This document shows positions 52,178 through 60,388 of a stretch of 64,000 bases of DNA, one piece after another; the first letter of the stretch is position 1; each line of letters opens with the position of its first letter. The notes below the pieces were generated by a model. It saw only the letters and a program-made list of their open reading frames with translations, did not search any database and was not told the DNA's origin. The stretch is from Arthrobacter zhaoxinii. GTDB taxonomy: Bacteria; Actinomycetota; Actinomycetes; Actinomycetales; Micrococcaceae. A program made the translations under genes and the position numbers. The DNA lies in assembly GCF_025244925.1 (NCBI RefSeq), contig NZ_CP104275.1:2480001-2544000 (forward strand). The letters run 5' to 3'.

Positions 52178-53668
52178 ATGAGCTCCAATCCATCCGACCG
52201 CGGCGACGACCCGCAGGATCCGCTGTCCGAAATGCTCGCGCGCCTGTTCGGCGCCGGCGGAGCAGGGGGCATGGATCCCTCCGAGCTGGCGAAGGCCGCC
52301 GGACTGCCCTCGGACCCCAACGCGATGGCGATGATCTTCCAGCAGGTCCAGGCCATGTTCAGCTCATCCTCGGACGGTCCGGTGAACTGGCAGCTCGCCA
52401 AGGACAACGCCAGGCGGGTCGCGGCAACCGGCAGCGACCCCTCCACCAGCCCGGCCCAGGCCCGCGAGGTTGACGAAGCCCTGCACCTGGCCGAGCTCTG
52501 GCTGGACCCTGCCACCGATTTTGCGTCCACCGCCAGCCTCGGCCGCGCCTGGTCGCGGGCGGAATGGGTGGAAGCCACCATGGATTCCTGGCGCCGCCTG
52601 ACCGAGCCCGTGGCCGTGAGTATTTCGGAGGCGCTGTCCAACGCCATCACGGCGCAGATGCCCGAGGAAATGAAGTCCATGATGGGCGGAGCATCCTCCA
52701 TGCTCGCCAATATGGGCGGGGCGATGTTCGGCATCCAGCTCGGCCAAGCGGTGGGAGCACTGTCCAAGGAAGTGGTCAGCTCCACCGATATCGGCCTGCC
52801 GCTGGCCGCCGGAACCATGGCGCTGCTGCCCGCCAACGTTGCCGCCTTCGGCGAAGGCCTGGACGTACCCGAGGCGGAGATCCGCCTGTACCTGGCCGTC
52901 CGCGAAGCCGCGCATGCACGCCTCTTCGCGCGGGCTCCGTGGCTCGCATCGCATCTCTTCGGCACCATTGAAAGCTATGCCCGCGGCATCCACATCGATA
53001 TGTCCAAGATCGAGGAAGCCGCCCGGGACATCGATCCTTCCAATCCGGAATCCATCCAGTCCGCCCTTTCCGGCGGCGTTTTCCAGCCCCAGCGCACGCC
53101 GGCGCAGGACGCAGCCCTGGAACGGCTCGAGACCGCACTGGCACTGGTGGAAGGCTGGGTGGACGAAGTCACCGCAGCAGCCACAGCGAACCTTCCCTCG
53201 GCAGGCGCCCTGCGCGAAATGATCCGCCGGCGCCGTGCCAGCGGCGGCCCGGCAGAGCACACCTTCGCCTCCCTGGTGGGGCTTGAGCTCCGTCCGCGGC
53301 GGCTGCGCGATGCCGCCGCTCTCTGGGCGCACCTGACGGAGGAACGCGGCATCGAAGGCCGCGACGCCGTCTGGGAGCACCCGGACCTGATGCCCACTTC
53401 CGAGGACCTGGACGATCCGAAGGGCTTCGGCCGGCGGCGCGAGCTGCTGGAGGCTGCCGACTCCGACGTCGATGCCGCCCTTAAGCGCCTGCTCGAGGGC
53501 GGATTCGATACCCCTGCAGAGGGATCGGAGGAGGCTGCTCCGGACGCCCCGGACGCAGGAACCGAGACCCCGGACGCAGGATCCACCGACGGCGGCGCCG
53601 ACCAGGCCGGCGGCGAAGGCGACACCGATAACGGAAACGGCGGGGACGGCAAGCCCGGAGCCAGCTGA
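52178..53668 (+). CDS. Zinc-dependent metalloprotease family (DUF2342, Rv3195 type)
   Basis: 496 residues. The first 50 residues are Gly/Asp/Pro-rich (SDRGDDPQDPLSEMLARLFGAGG). The core includes GQAVGALSKEVVSSTDIGLPL and EIRLYLAVREAAHARLFARAPWL, where the family's HExxH-like zinc site is expected; here it reads REAAHARLF, so Glu and the second His remain. Later GLELRPRRLRDAAALWAHLTEERG is typical. The tail is acidic and Ala/Gly/Asp-rich. A close association with coenzyme F420 proteins has been noted for the superfamily. ATG 52178 has a weak AGGACC upstream. It diverges from the YlbL-type gene, as Rv3195 does from Rv3194c. Confidence 0.85.
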   Translation: MSSNPSDRGDDPQDPLSEMLARLFGAGGAGGMDPSELAKAAGLPSDPNAMAMIFQQVQAMFSSSSDGPVNWQLAKDNARRVAATGSDPSTSPAQAREVDEALHLAELWLDPATDFASTASLGRAWSRAEWVEATMDSWRRLTEPVAVSISEALSNAITAQMPEEMKSMMGGASSMLANMGGAMFGIQLGQAVGALSKEVVSSTDIGLPLAAGTMALLPANVAAFGEGLDVPEAEIRLYLAVREAAHARLFARAPWLASHLFGTIESYARGIHIDMSKIEEAARDIDPSNPESIQSALSGGVFQPQRTPAQDAALERLETALALVEGWVDEVTAAATANLPSAGALREMIRRRRASGGPAEHTFASLVGLELRPRRLRDAAALWAHLTEERGIEGRDAVWEHPDLMPTSEDLDDPKGFGRRRELLEAADSDVDAALKRLLEGGFDTPAEGSEEAAPDAPDAGTETPDAGSTDGGADQAGGEGDTDNGNGGDGKPGAS

Positions 53669-53685
53669 CGCGAACCGCTCCACCA

Positions 53686-53721
53686 CAGTTACTCCAGAGG
53701 CAGCAGTCTCTGGAGTAACTG
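53686..53721. terminator. Bidirectional terminator
   Basis: A perfect 14-bp stem CAGTTACTCCAGAG/CTCTGGAGTAACTG with an 8-nt loop lies between convergent Rv3195-type and YgjP-type genes. U-tracts are short. Confidence 0.8.
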
Positions 53722-53735
53722 CGTTAAAGGGCCGC

Positions 53736-54320
53736 TCAGTCCTCCCCCATCTCCCCCTTCAGGCCGCGGGCGCTGGCGAAAGCGGCGCCGGAGAGGAAGG
53801 CCTTGGCGGTCTCTGTCTGCGGATAACCTTCCAGCAGACGCCAGAAGGCCGGACCGTGCGAGGGTACGAGCAGGTGGGCGAGTTCATGCAGCAGCACGTA
53901 GTCCACCACCCACTGCGGCATGCCCTGCAGCTTGTCTGACAGCCGGATGGTTCCCCTGCCCGGCGTGGCCGACCCCCAGCGCGAGTTCTGGTTGCTGACC
54001 CAGCGGACGGACTCCGGACGGGCCCGGCCGGAGAGATAGGTCCGGGACAGTTCCGCGGCACGCAGCATCAGGTCATCTTCCCCGGTTCCGGAATCCGACG
54101 CACCGGCCACGCGCTCTTCCAGCCGCACCACCATCCTCCGCACCCATTCGGCTTCCTGGGCGGCGGAGAAATGTGCAGGGATGGAAATCAGGGCGACCCC
54201 GTCACGGAAAACAGCGTTGACGGTCCGCTTCCGACGGGCGGACCGGCGCACCTGGATGGGTGTTCCATTGCTGGTGGTGGCCGGGATGGAGGCATCAACG
54301 GTCTGGTGCGGGGAAGGCAT
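53736..54320 (-). CDS. YgjP-like M48-type metallopeptidase (DUF45)
   Basis: 194 residues. The zinc site HELAH is in YVLLHELAHLLVPSHGPAFW, with the third ligand likely in the GHG-like HGPAFWRLL segment. Upstream NQNSRWGSATPGRGTIRLS is the family's core. An N-terminal RRSARRKRTVNA segment is basic. YgjP-like proteins are small predicted zinc proteases with unknown substrate. I chose ATG 54320, as TACGCT ends exactly 6 nt upstream and the frame to 54500 has no family signal. It diverges from the E1-like gene. Confidence 0.9.
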   Translation of the reverse strand: MPSPHQTVDASIPATTSNGTPIQVRRSARRKRTVNAVFRDGVALISIPAHFSAAQEAEWVRRMVVRLEERVAGASDSGTGEDDLMLRAAELSRTYLSGRARPESVRWVSNQNSRWGSATPGRGTIRLSDKLQGMPQWVVDYVLLHELAHLLVPSHGPAFWRLLEGYPQTETAKAFLSGAAFASARGLKGEMGED

Positions 54321-54326
54321 ATTCCA

Positions 54327-54332
54327 AGCGTA
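54327..54332 (-). promoter_or_regulatory. -10 hexamer TACGCT of a leaderless promoter
   Basis: TACGCT, 6-nt spacer TGGAAT, then ATG 54320 on the minus strand. Confidence 0.5.
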
Positions 54333-54489
54333 GCCGCCGCCGCTGACACCCCTGCTGCCTGTGGATAACGCCGCCCCCCGGGGTCCGGCGTGCCAGCATG
54401 GTTCCCTGCCCGGATGAGCGGGCAGTGCTGCCGGTGCGGAGAATACGTTCCGGAACCGGGCAGGAAGAACCAGACCACGGGAGCAGACC

Positions 54490-55578
54490 ATGCGGATCAA
54501 TCCGGGAATTCACGTGCTCGAGGTTTCGCCGGGGGCCCGTCAGCTGGGGATCGGTCCGGGGTCCCTGCTGCTGCGCAACCTCCAGGACGCGGATGTCGCG
54601 TTTCTGGCGGTCCTGCGGCAGGGTGTTCCGGACGGAACGGAGCAGGAGGCGGCAGCGGCCCTGTTCCTGCTTCCGGACCGCGCAGCTTCGCTGCTGCAGG
54701 TGCTGGGCCCGCTGCTGGTACCGCACGAAGGAACAGCGGACCCCATCCCCTCCCTGCGTTCGGAACGGCTGCTTCCCGACGCGCAGCGTCTCTCGTCCGC
54801 TTACCGGGTCAACGGCGAGGAATCCATCCGGCGGCGCGCCACGGCAGCCGTGTCCGTGGACGGACTGGGACGGGCAGGGGCCCTGCTGGCACGGACCCTT
54901 GCCTCCGCAGGTATCGGAACCCTGCTGCTGACGGACCCGGCAGTGGTGTCCCCCGCGGATGTCGGCAGCGCCTATGCCATGACGGACATCGGGATGAACC
55001 GCGCAGCTGCCGTGAAGCGCCACCTGTTCCGGGTGGATCCCACCGTCCAGGTGCTGACCATGTCCTCCGGCCGTGGCCGGCAGGTCCCCGCCGCGGTGGA
55101 CCTCGCCGTCGCCGTCCGTGCGGTGGGCGCGGTTCCGCCGGACCGGCCGCCGGAGCTTCCCGGAGGCGACGGCAGCGTTCCGCGCCTGATACTGACTGCA
55201 CAGGAAGGCGGATGGGACGTCGGCCCGCTGGTGGTCCCGGGACTCACGCCGTGCCTGGAATGCCTGGACCGGCACCGGGCAGACACCGATCCGGGGTGGT
55301 ACGCCGCCATAGGAGCCCTCGCGAAGGGCAGCCGGGAGGTGCCCGTCCCCTCCGGAAACCCGTTCGGTCCCGAGGGCGAGGAACTTGCCGGGTCAGTGCT
55401 CGCCGCCGGGGCTGCAGCCATGGCAGCACTGGTGTTTCTGGACGGCATCAATCAGCCGGCCGTGCTTTCCGCGGTCCTGCGGCTGCGGACCTCCGACGGG
55501 TACCCGCAGCTGAGGAAGCTGGACTACCACCCGGCCTGCGGCTGCCGGCTGCAGCGCAGGGGCACCCGGGTGGCCTAG
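54490..55578 (+). CDS. ThiF/E1-like adenylyltransferase-fold protein
   Basis: 362 residues. An N-terminal region (about 1-110) has the look of a peptide-recognition winged helix (GSLLLRNLQDADVAFLAVL). The Rossmann-type fold starts at SVDGLGRAGALLARTLASAG with GLGRAG, followed by TDPAVVSPADVG. The conserved arginine-finger NxxRQ of ThiF/MoeB reads GSAYAM instead. A zinc ribbon is visible as CLECLDRHR plus HPACGC. It resembles the leader-binding/E1 proteins of azol(in)e-modified peptide systems, but no precursor peptide or YcaO gene is near. GGGAGCA lies 5 nt before ATG 54490. It converges on uvrD2 with 13 bp. Confidence 0.75.
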   Translation: MRINPGIHVLEVSPGARQLGIGPGSLLLRNLQDADVAFLAVLRQGVPDGTEQEAAAALFLLPDRAASLLQVLGPLLVPHEGTADPIPSLRSERLLPDAQRLSSAYRVNGEESIRRRATAAVSVDGLGRAGALLARTLASAGIGTLLLTDPAVVSPADVGSAYAMTDIGMNRAAAVKRHLFRVDPTVQVLTMSSGRGRQVPAAVDLAVAVRAVGAVPPDRPPELPGGDGSVPRLILTAQEGGWDVGPLVVPGLTPCLECLDRHRADTDPGWYAAIGALAKGSREVPVPSGNPFGPEGEELAGSVLAAGAAAMAALVFLDGINQPAVLSAVLRLRTSDGYPQLRKLDYHPACGCRLQRRGTRVA

Positions 55579-55591
55579 AACAGCCGCCCGG

Positions 55592-57718
55592 CTAGGCCTC
55601 GGTGCTCTCCGAAAGCACCTTCAGGACTGCCTCGCCGTAGCGCTCCAGCTTGGACGGCCCCACCCCGGGGAGGGTGGCCAGCCGGTTCAGGGACGGCGGG
55701 CGGTCTTCGGCAATGGCAACCAGCGTGGCATCGGTAAACACCACAAAAGCCGGAATGCCTGCCTCGGCGGCCGTCGCACGGCGCCATTCGCGCAACGCGT
55801 CGAAGGTAGCCTCCTCGTACGTCACAGGGCAGTCCCCGCAGCGTCCGACCTTGCGTTCGGCCCCGGTGGTCAGCAGGGCACCGCAGCTGCGGCACTTTGC
55901 CGGCCCGGTGACCTTGCGCCGGGTCTGCCGGGCCGGTCCTGCGGTACGCCCGGCGTCCCGCTCGGTCCGGGGCCGCAGCCCGTCCAGGAACCGCGACGGT
56001 TTCCGGTTGGCACGCCCGCCCGGCGTCCGGGCCGTGGACCAGGACAGGGCCAGGTGCTCCCGGGCACGGGTAATGCCGACGTACAGCAGCCGCCGTTCCT
56101 CATCGACGGCTTCAGGCGTGTCGGCAAACGAGATCGGCATGAGGCCTTCGCTCAGCCCTACCAGGAAGACGGCATCCCACTCGAGGCCTTTCGCGGAGTG
56201 CAGGGACGCGAGGGTCACCCCTTGGACCCGGGGCGCGTGCTGGGCTGCAGCACGTTCCTCAAGTTCCGCCACGAAGTCCTGCATCGTGAAGATGCTGTCC
56301 GGGTCGCGGGTCCGGGTGACCTGCAGCTCTTCGGCCAGGGACACCAGGGCGGCCAGCGATTCCCACCGCTCGCGGGTGGCTCCGCCGCCGGCCGGCGCCT
56401 CGGGGGTGTAGCCCAGGGAAGCCAGGATGTCCCGCACCAGCTGCGGCACAGGTTCGTTGCCCACGGACCGGGACGCCGCGCGCAGCTGGAGCACGGCGTC
56501 GCGGACCTCGCGGCGGGCGAAGAACCGTTCTCCGCCGCGCAGCTGATAGCCGACGCCGGCCGACGCCAGCGCCTGTTCGTAGGCCTGCGACTGCCCGTTG
56601 GTGCGGAAGAGGACAGCTATCTCGCTGGCCTGGACTCCCTGTTCGATCAGTGCCTTGATGGACGAGGCTACGTGCGCGGCCTCTGCCTCGTCGTCGGCGC
56701 ATTCGGTGAACGTCGGCTCCGGGCCGGCGGGCCGCTGGGCCACCAGCTCCAGCGGAGTGGGCCAGGCCGGTGCCGTCCGGTTCCGCTCCCCTTCGGCCGT
56801 GCGGGCGGCGAGGATCCGGTTCGCCAAGCCGACCACCTGAGGGGTGGAACGGTAGTCGCGGACCAGTTTGACGACGTCGGCGTTCGGGAACCGCTTGGTG
56901 AAGTCGAGCAGGTGCCGCGGCGTGGCACCCGTAAAGGAGTAGATGGTCTGGCTGGAATCGCCCACCACGCACAGTTCGTCCCGCGGCCCCAGCCACAGGT
57001 CCAGGAGCCGCTGCTGCAGCGGCGAAACGTCCTGGTACTCGTCCACGACGAAGTGCCGGTACTGGTCCCGGACCATGGCCGCCACCCGCTCGTCTTCCTG
57101 CAGGATTCCCACCATGATGAGCAGGACATCCTCGAAGTCGATGATGTTGCGGTCCACCTTGACGTCCTCGTAGGACTGGAAGATCCGCGAAATAGCAGTC
57201 AGGTCAAAGCCTGCCGGTGGCTCCCGGTCCCCGGCTGCCTTCACGTAGCTGTCCGGGGTGAGCATGGAGACCTTCGCCCACTCGATCTCCGCTGCGACAT
57301 CGCGGATGGCGGCGCGGTCGGTGGACAGCCGGAGTCGGCGCGCGGCTTCGGCGATGATTTGGGCCTTGTGGTCCAGCAGCCCGGGCATCGCTCCGCCCAC
57401 GGTGTGCGGCCAGAAGTACTGCAGCTGCTTCAGAGCGGCAGCGTGGAAGGTCCGCGCCTGCACACCGCCGGAGCCGAGGTCCCGCAGCCGGGTCCGCATT
57501 TCCGCTGCGGCCCGGGCCGTGAACGTCACCGCCAGCACCTGCTGCGGCTTGTAGACGCCGGTGGCCACGCCGTACGCCATCCGGTGCGTGATGGCACGGG
57601 TTTTACCGGTGCCGGCACCGGCCAGGACGCAGAGCGGGCCGGTGAGGGTGGTGGCTACTGCGCGCTGCTCGTCGTCAAGCCCTGCCAGGATTCGTGCTTC
57701 GGGTGATCCACTGCTCAT
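55592..57718 (-). CDS. uvrD2: ATP-dependent DNA helicase UvrD2
   Basis: 708 residues. Superfamily I helicase motifs run from Walker A AGAGTGKTRAI through ATFTARAAAEMR, VDEYQDVSPLQQRLL, GDSSQTIYSFTGA and TLASLHSAKGLEWDAVFLVGL to YVGITRAREHLALSW. The C-terminal part has the UvrD2-specific four-cysteine cluster CRSCGALL...GRCGDC, then an HRDC domain (REWRRATAAEAGIPAFVVFTDATL...LATLPGVGPSKLERYG). It unwinds DNA with 3'-5' polarity and is essential in mycobacteria. ATG 57718 overlaps the nudC stop by 4 bp. Confidence 0.96.
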   Translation of the reverse strand: MSSGSPEARILAGLDDEQRAVATTLTGPLCVLAGAGTGKTRAITHRMAYGVATGVYKPQQVLAVTFTARAAAEMRTRLRDLGSGGVQARTFHAAALKQLQYFWPHTVGGAMPGLLDHKAQIIAEAARRLRLSTDRAAIRDVAAEIEWAKVSMLTPDSYVKAAGDREPPAGFDLTAISRIFQSYEDVKVDRNIIDFEDVLLIMVGILQEDERVAAMVRDQYRHFVVDEYQDVSPLQQRLLDLWLGPRDELCVVGDSSQTIYSFTGATPRHLLDFTKRFPNADVVKLVRDYRSTPQVVGLANRILAARTAEGERNRTAPAWPTPLELVAQRPAGPEPTFTECADDEAEAAHVASSIKALIEQGVQASEIAVLFRTNGQSQAYEQALASAGVGYQLRGGERFFARREVRDAVLQLRAASRSVGNEPVPQLVRDILASLGYTPEAPAGGGATRERWESLAALVSLAEELQVTRTRDPDSIFTMQDFVAELEERAAAQHAPRVQGVTLASLHSAKGLEWDAVFLVGLSEGLMPISFADTPEAVDEERRLLYVGITRAREHLALSWSTARTPGGRANRKPSRFLDGLRPRTERDAGRTAGPARQTRRKVTGPAKCRSCGALLTTGAERKVGRCGDCPVTYEEATFDALREWRRATAAEAGIPAFVVFTDATLVAIAEDRPPSLNRLATLPGVGPSKLERYGEAVLKVLSESTEA

Positions 57719-58677
57719 GGGCGGGCGTTGGCCTCCGGTTCAATAATGGTCCCGCCGTACCAGCGCTCGATCAGGTTCCGGGCGATGGAAATGGGTCCCG
57801 CGATGGTGATTTCGCCGCTGGACACGGCGTCGGTGAGTTCCGCGCGGCTGAACCAGCGGACGTCGGACATTTCGACGCCGTCGGCCCGTGCCTCGGCGTT
57901 TACAGCCCGGGCGGTGAAACCCAGCATCAGTGAACACGGGAACGGCCACGGCTGCGACCCGAGGTACTGCGGGCTGTGGACAACCACCCCGGACTCTTCG
58001 GCCACTTCGCGGATGACCGCGGCCTCCAGCGACTCCCCCGGTTCCACGAAGCCGGCGAGCGTGGAATACCGGTTTCCGGCCCAGGCTGCGGCCGAGCCCA
58101 GCAGGATGCGGTCCTCCTCGTCAACAACGGCGACGATGATGGCGGGGTCGGTGCGCGGGAAGTGGGAGCTGTCATCCTCGGGACAGCGGCGGACCCAGCC
58201 GCCCTGTTCCGGAACGGTCTGCGCCCCGCAGCGCGGGCAGTGGGTATGCACGGCGTGCCAGTTGGCTATTGCGGCTGCCTCGACGAACAGTCCGGCATCC
58301 AGCGCGCCCAGATGCGTGGCAGATTCGCGCAGGCTCACCCAGGCGGCGCCGTCCACGGCGAGCGCGGGATCCGGTTCGGGCAGCGTCATCAGGACGACGT
58401 CGGTGCCCAGCGGCACCTGTGCATCCTCCAGGGTCCGGCCGAGGTAGACGGGGACATCACCGAAGCCCGACGCCGGCGGGTTCAGGAGCACCAGCGCGCC
58501 GTCGCGGACCAGGGCGCGGCCGCCGGCCAGGTACATCACGCGGGTCCCGCCGTCGGCGCGGATGGTGTCGAACAGATCCGGGGCGACACGGCGGTCGGAC
58601 CCCCGGTCCACGGCCGTCCGGGCCAGCGGTAACAAACCCAGGGGAAAAACTTCTGCTGCCGGTGCCGGGATACTCAT
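57715..58677 (-). CDS. nudC: NAD+ diphosphatase NudC
   Basis: 320 residues. The Nudix box GFVEPGESLEAAVIREVAEESGV and the NudC hallmark SQPWPFPCSLML are both present. The N-terminal regulatory domain is followed by a zinc ribbon CPRCG...RRCPEDD, in which the fourth usual Cys is absent (Asp), a common variant in Actinobacteria by memory. It hydrolyses NADH/NAD and removes NAD caps from RNA. ATG 58677 has TACGGT 7 nt upstream, consistent with a leaderless mRNA. It overlaps uvrD2 by 4 bp and diverges from the phosphotransferase gene. Confidence 0.94.
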   Translation of the reverse strand: MSIPAPAAEVFPLGLLPLARTAVDRGSDRRVAPDLFDTIRADGGTRVMYLAGGRALVRDGALVLLNPPASGFGDVPVYLGRTLEDAQVPLGTDVVLMTLPEPDPALAVDGAAWVSLRESATHLGALDAGLFVEAAAIANWHAVHTHCPRCGAQTVPEQGGWVRRCPEDDSSHFPRTDPAIIVAVVDEEDRILLGSAAAWAGNRYSTLAGFVEPGESLEAAVIREVAEESGVVVHSPQYLGSQPWPFPCSLMLGFTARAVNAEARADGVEMSDVRWFSRAELTDAVSSGEITIAGPISIARNLIERWYGGTIIEPEANARP

Positions 58678-58684
58678 ACCACCT

Positions 58685-58690
58685 ACCGTA
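58685..58690 (-). promoter_or_regulatory. -10 hexamer TACGGT of a leaderless promoter for nudC-uvrD2
   Basis: TACGGT, 7-nt spacer AGGTGGT, then ATG 58677. The divergent phosphotransferase has an identical hexamer at the same spacing. Confidence 0.5.
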
Positions 58691-58806
58691 CTGACTACCT
58701 CCCCCCAAACTGTAGTTGGCCCCCTGCGCCCTACCCGGTCTGAGGTTTTCCTCACGGTTTAGGCGACTCGCCGCCCGGCAATGGTTATCCGGAGCACATC
58801 TGCCCC

Positions 58807-58812
58807 TACGGT
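58807..58812 (+). promoter_or_regulatory. -10 hexamer TACGGT of a leaderless promoter
   Basis: TACGGT, 7-nt spacer TGAACAT, then GTG 58820. Upstream in-frame ATG 58781 would lie before the predicted transcription start. Confidence 0.5.
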
Positions 58813-58819
58813 TGAACAT

Positions 58820-60226
58820 GTGAAACGGACCCCCATGGAATTGGCTGCAATGGCCAGCGCTGCCGTCCCAGGGCTGACCCCCACCGGCGTTGCCGGTTCC
58901 CCGGACGACGCTGCGGATTTTGACGCGGCACTGCTGATTGACGATGCCGGCCGCAGGTGGCGCGTCCGGTCCCCCAAACATCTCGAGGCCAGCATGCGAC
59001 TGGAGACCGAGCTACTGGTCCTGCGCACGTTTGTGCCTGCGGTCCGGGCCGAGCTGCCGTTTGCCCTGCCGTACGTGGCGGGCACCGTCCGCCAGGGTGA
59101 TCTGTGCACGTTTGTCTACTCGCACCTCCCCGGCGCCCTCCGCAGCATCGACTCCCTGATGACGGCCGGAAGTTCCGTAGCAGCGGAGATCGGCCGCGCC
59201 ATGGCCGCTATCCATGCCATCCCCCGCGACCTGGTCACTTCCGCGGACCTGCCCAGCTACAGCGCGAACGAGTTCCGCCAGCGGCGTTTGAATGAACTGG
59301 ACCAGGCAGCCACCACCGGAAAGATCCCCTCCGTCCTGCTGCGACGCTGGGAACACGCGCTGGAGGACGTCTCACTCTGGCGTTTCAAGCCCACCGTGGT
59401 CCACGGCGACCTGCATGAAGACAACATCCTGCTCACCGGCGAACGGGTCAGCGCGGTGACCGGCTGGACCGATCTTCGGGTCGGCGACCCGGCGGATGAT
59501 TTTGCCTGGCTGATCGCCGCCAACGATCCCCGCTTCACGGAGGCCGTACACGGCGCCTACCTGGCGGCGAGCAAGGATCCCGAAGACCCGCATCTGATCC
59601 GCCGTGCAGCCCTGTCCGCGGAATTCGCCCTCGCCCAGTGGCTGGTGCGCGGCGTCGCCGCCGAGAACTCCACCATGGTGGACGAAGCCGTGGAGATGCT
59701 CGGCACCCTCGAAGAGGATGTACGGGCGCAGGAAGCATCTGACCGGCGGGACAGCGAGGCCCGCGCTGCCGATGCCCGGGCCGAAGCTGCTGCCGGTGCC
59801 CAGGCCGAAGCCGCAGCCCGAGCCGCAGCCACAGTCCGACCGGCGGCTGCCAAGGTTACCGTCGTCCCCATGGCCCCGGCCACGGCTCCTGCCGTGTCGG
59901 GCGCGGACGACGCCGGCGTTGCCGATACCGGAACAGAGCCGGCCACGGAAAACGGCACGGATTCCTCAACGGCAACGGAGAACCGCGGACCCGATGGGAC
60001 TGCGCAGGGAATGGCCGCACCCGACGCGGGAAGGCCCGGAGAACCCGGCCCGGCTGAAGCTGCAGCCCCCGCCGCGGACGCCCCTGCCGGGAAACCGGAC
60101 GCCGGCACCAACGAAGACAGTGCCTCCGGCGACACCGCTCCGCGCGACAGTGACGGTGACGGTGACGGCAACAAGCCGGGCACCGAAACCACAGCCCTCC
60201 CGCTGACCCCGGTCCCGGAGAAATAG
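58820..60226 (+). CDS. APH-fold phosphotransferase-like protein with low-complexity tail
   Basis: 468 residues. Residues 1-300 form an aminoglycoside/choline-kinase fold: RVRSPKHLEASMRLETELLVLR, a hinge CTFVYSHLPG, and the catalytic loop VVHGDLHEDNILL with its Asp and Asn. The following metal-binding segment, usually IDW/IDF, reads VTGWTDLRVGDPADDFAWL, so the standard Asp is Gly. Residues about 305-468 are Ala/Pro/Thr/Asp/Glu-rich and probably disordered. The start is GTG 58820, chosen from the leaderless -10 and the KRTPMELAAMASAA N-terminus; ATG 58781 is the alternative. Substrate unknown. Confidence 0.82.
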   Translation: MKRTPMELAAMASAAVPGLTPTGVAGSPDDAADFDAALLIDDAGRRWRVRSPKHLEASMRLETELLVLRTFVPAVRAELPFALPYVAGTVRQGDLCTFVYSHLPGALRSIDSLMTAGSSVAAEIGRAMAAIHAIPRDLVTSADLPSYSANEFRQRRLNELDQAATTGKIPSVLLRRWEHALEDVSLWRFKPTVVHGDLHEDNILLTGERVSAVTGWTDLRVGDPADDFAWLIAANDPRFTEAVHGAYLAASKDPEDPHLIRRAALSAEFALAQWLVRGVAAENSTMVDEAVEMLGTLEEDVRAQEASDRRDSEARAADARAEAAAGAQAEAAARAAATVRPAAAKVTVVPMAPATAPAVSGADDAGVADTGTEPATENGTDSSTATENRGPDGTAQGMAAPDAGRPGEPGPAEAAAPAADAPAGKPDAGTNEDSASGDTAPRDSDGDGDGNKPGTETTALPLTPVPEK

Positions 60227-60245
60227 CCCCGCACGCCCGCACTCC

Positions 60246-60284
60246 GGTGCCCCGCCGATTTCGGCGGGGCACCGTTTTTCTTTT
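60246..60284 (+). terminator. Strong intrinsic terminator
   Basis: GGTGCCCCGCCG pairs with CGGCGGGGCACC around an ATTT loop (12-bp stem), followed by GTTTTTCTTTT. It ends the phosphotransferase transcript just before the GntR operon promoter. Confidence 0.95.
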
Positions 60285-60291
60285 AAAGCTG

Positions 60292-60320
60292 TTGCAATGC
60301 CCCGGTTCCTGCCTTAGGTT
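60292..60320 (+). promoter_or_regulatory. Promoter of the GntR-ABC operon
   Basis: -35 TTGCAA (60292-60297), 17-bp spacer, -10 TAGGTT (60315-60320). The predicted transcription start is near 60327, inside the operator dyad. Confidence 0.65.
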
Positions 60321-60340
60321 AGTTACATCAGTAATGAACC
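60317..60340. promoter_or_regulatory. Operator dyad for the GntR-family regulator
   Basis: GGTT-N2-TTAC-N4-GTAA-N2-AACC is a 24-bp interrupted dyad overlapping the -10 and the start site. AGTAATGAACC (60330-60340) recurs as AGTAGTGAACC at 60346-60356, a 16-bp offset repeat. The position suits autorepression. Confidence 0.6.
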
Positions 60341-60388
60341 AAGGAAGTAGTGAACCGGGGTCTCCGGCACGAAAACACAGGAGCCGCT

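Noticed and set aside
57976..58277. Loss of one NudC zinc cysteine as a sign of inactivation
   Set aside because: The Nudix box and SQPW motif are intact and, as I recall, this cysteine is often missing in actinobacterial NudC, so it is probably a benign variant.
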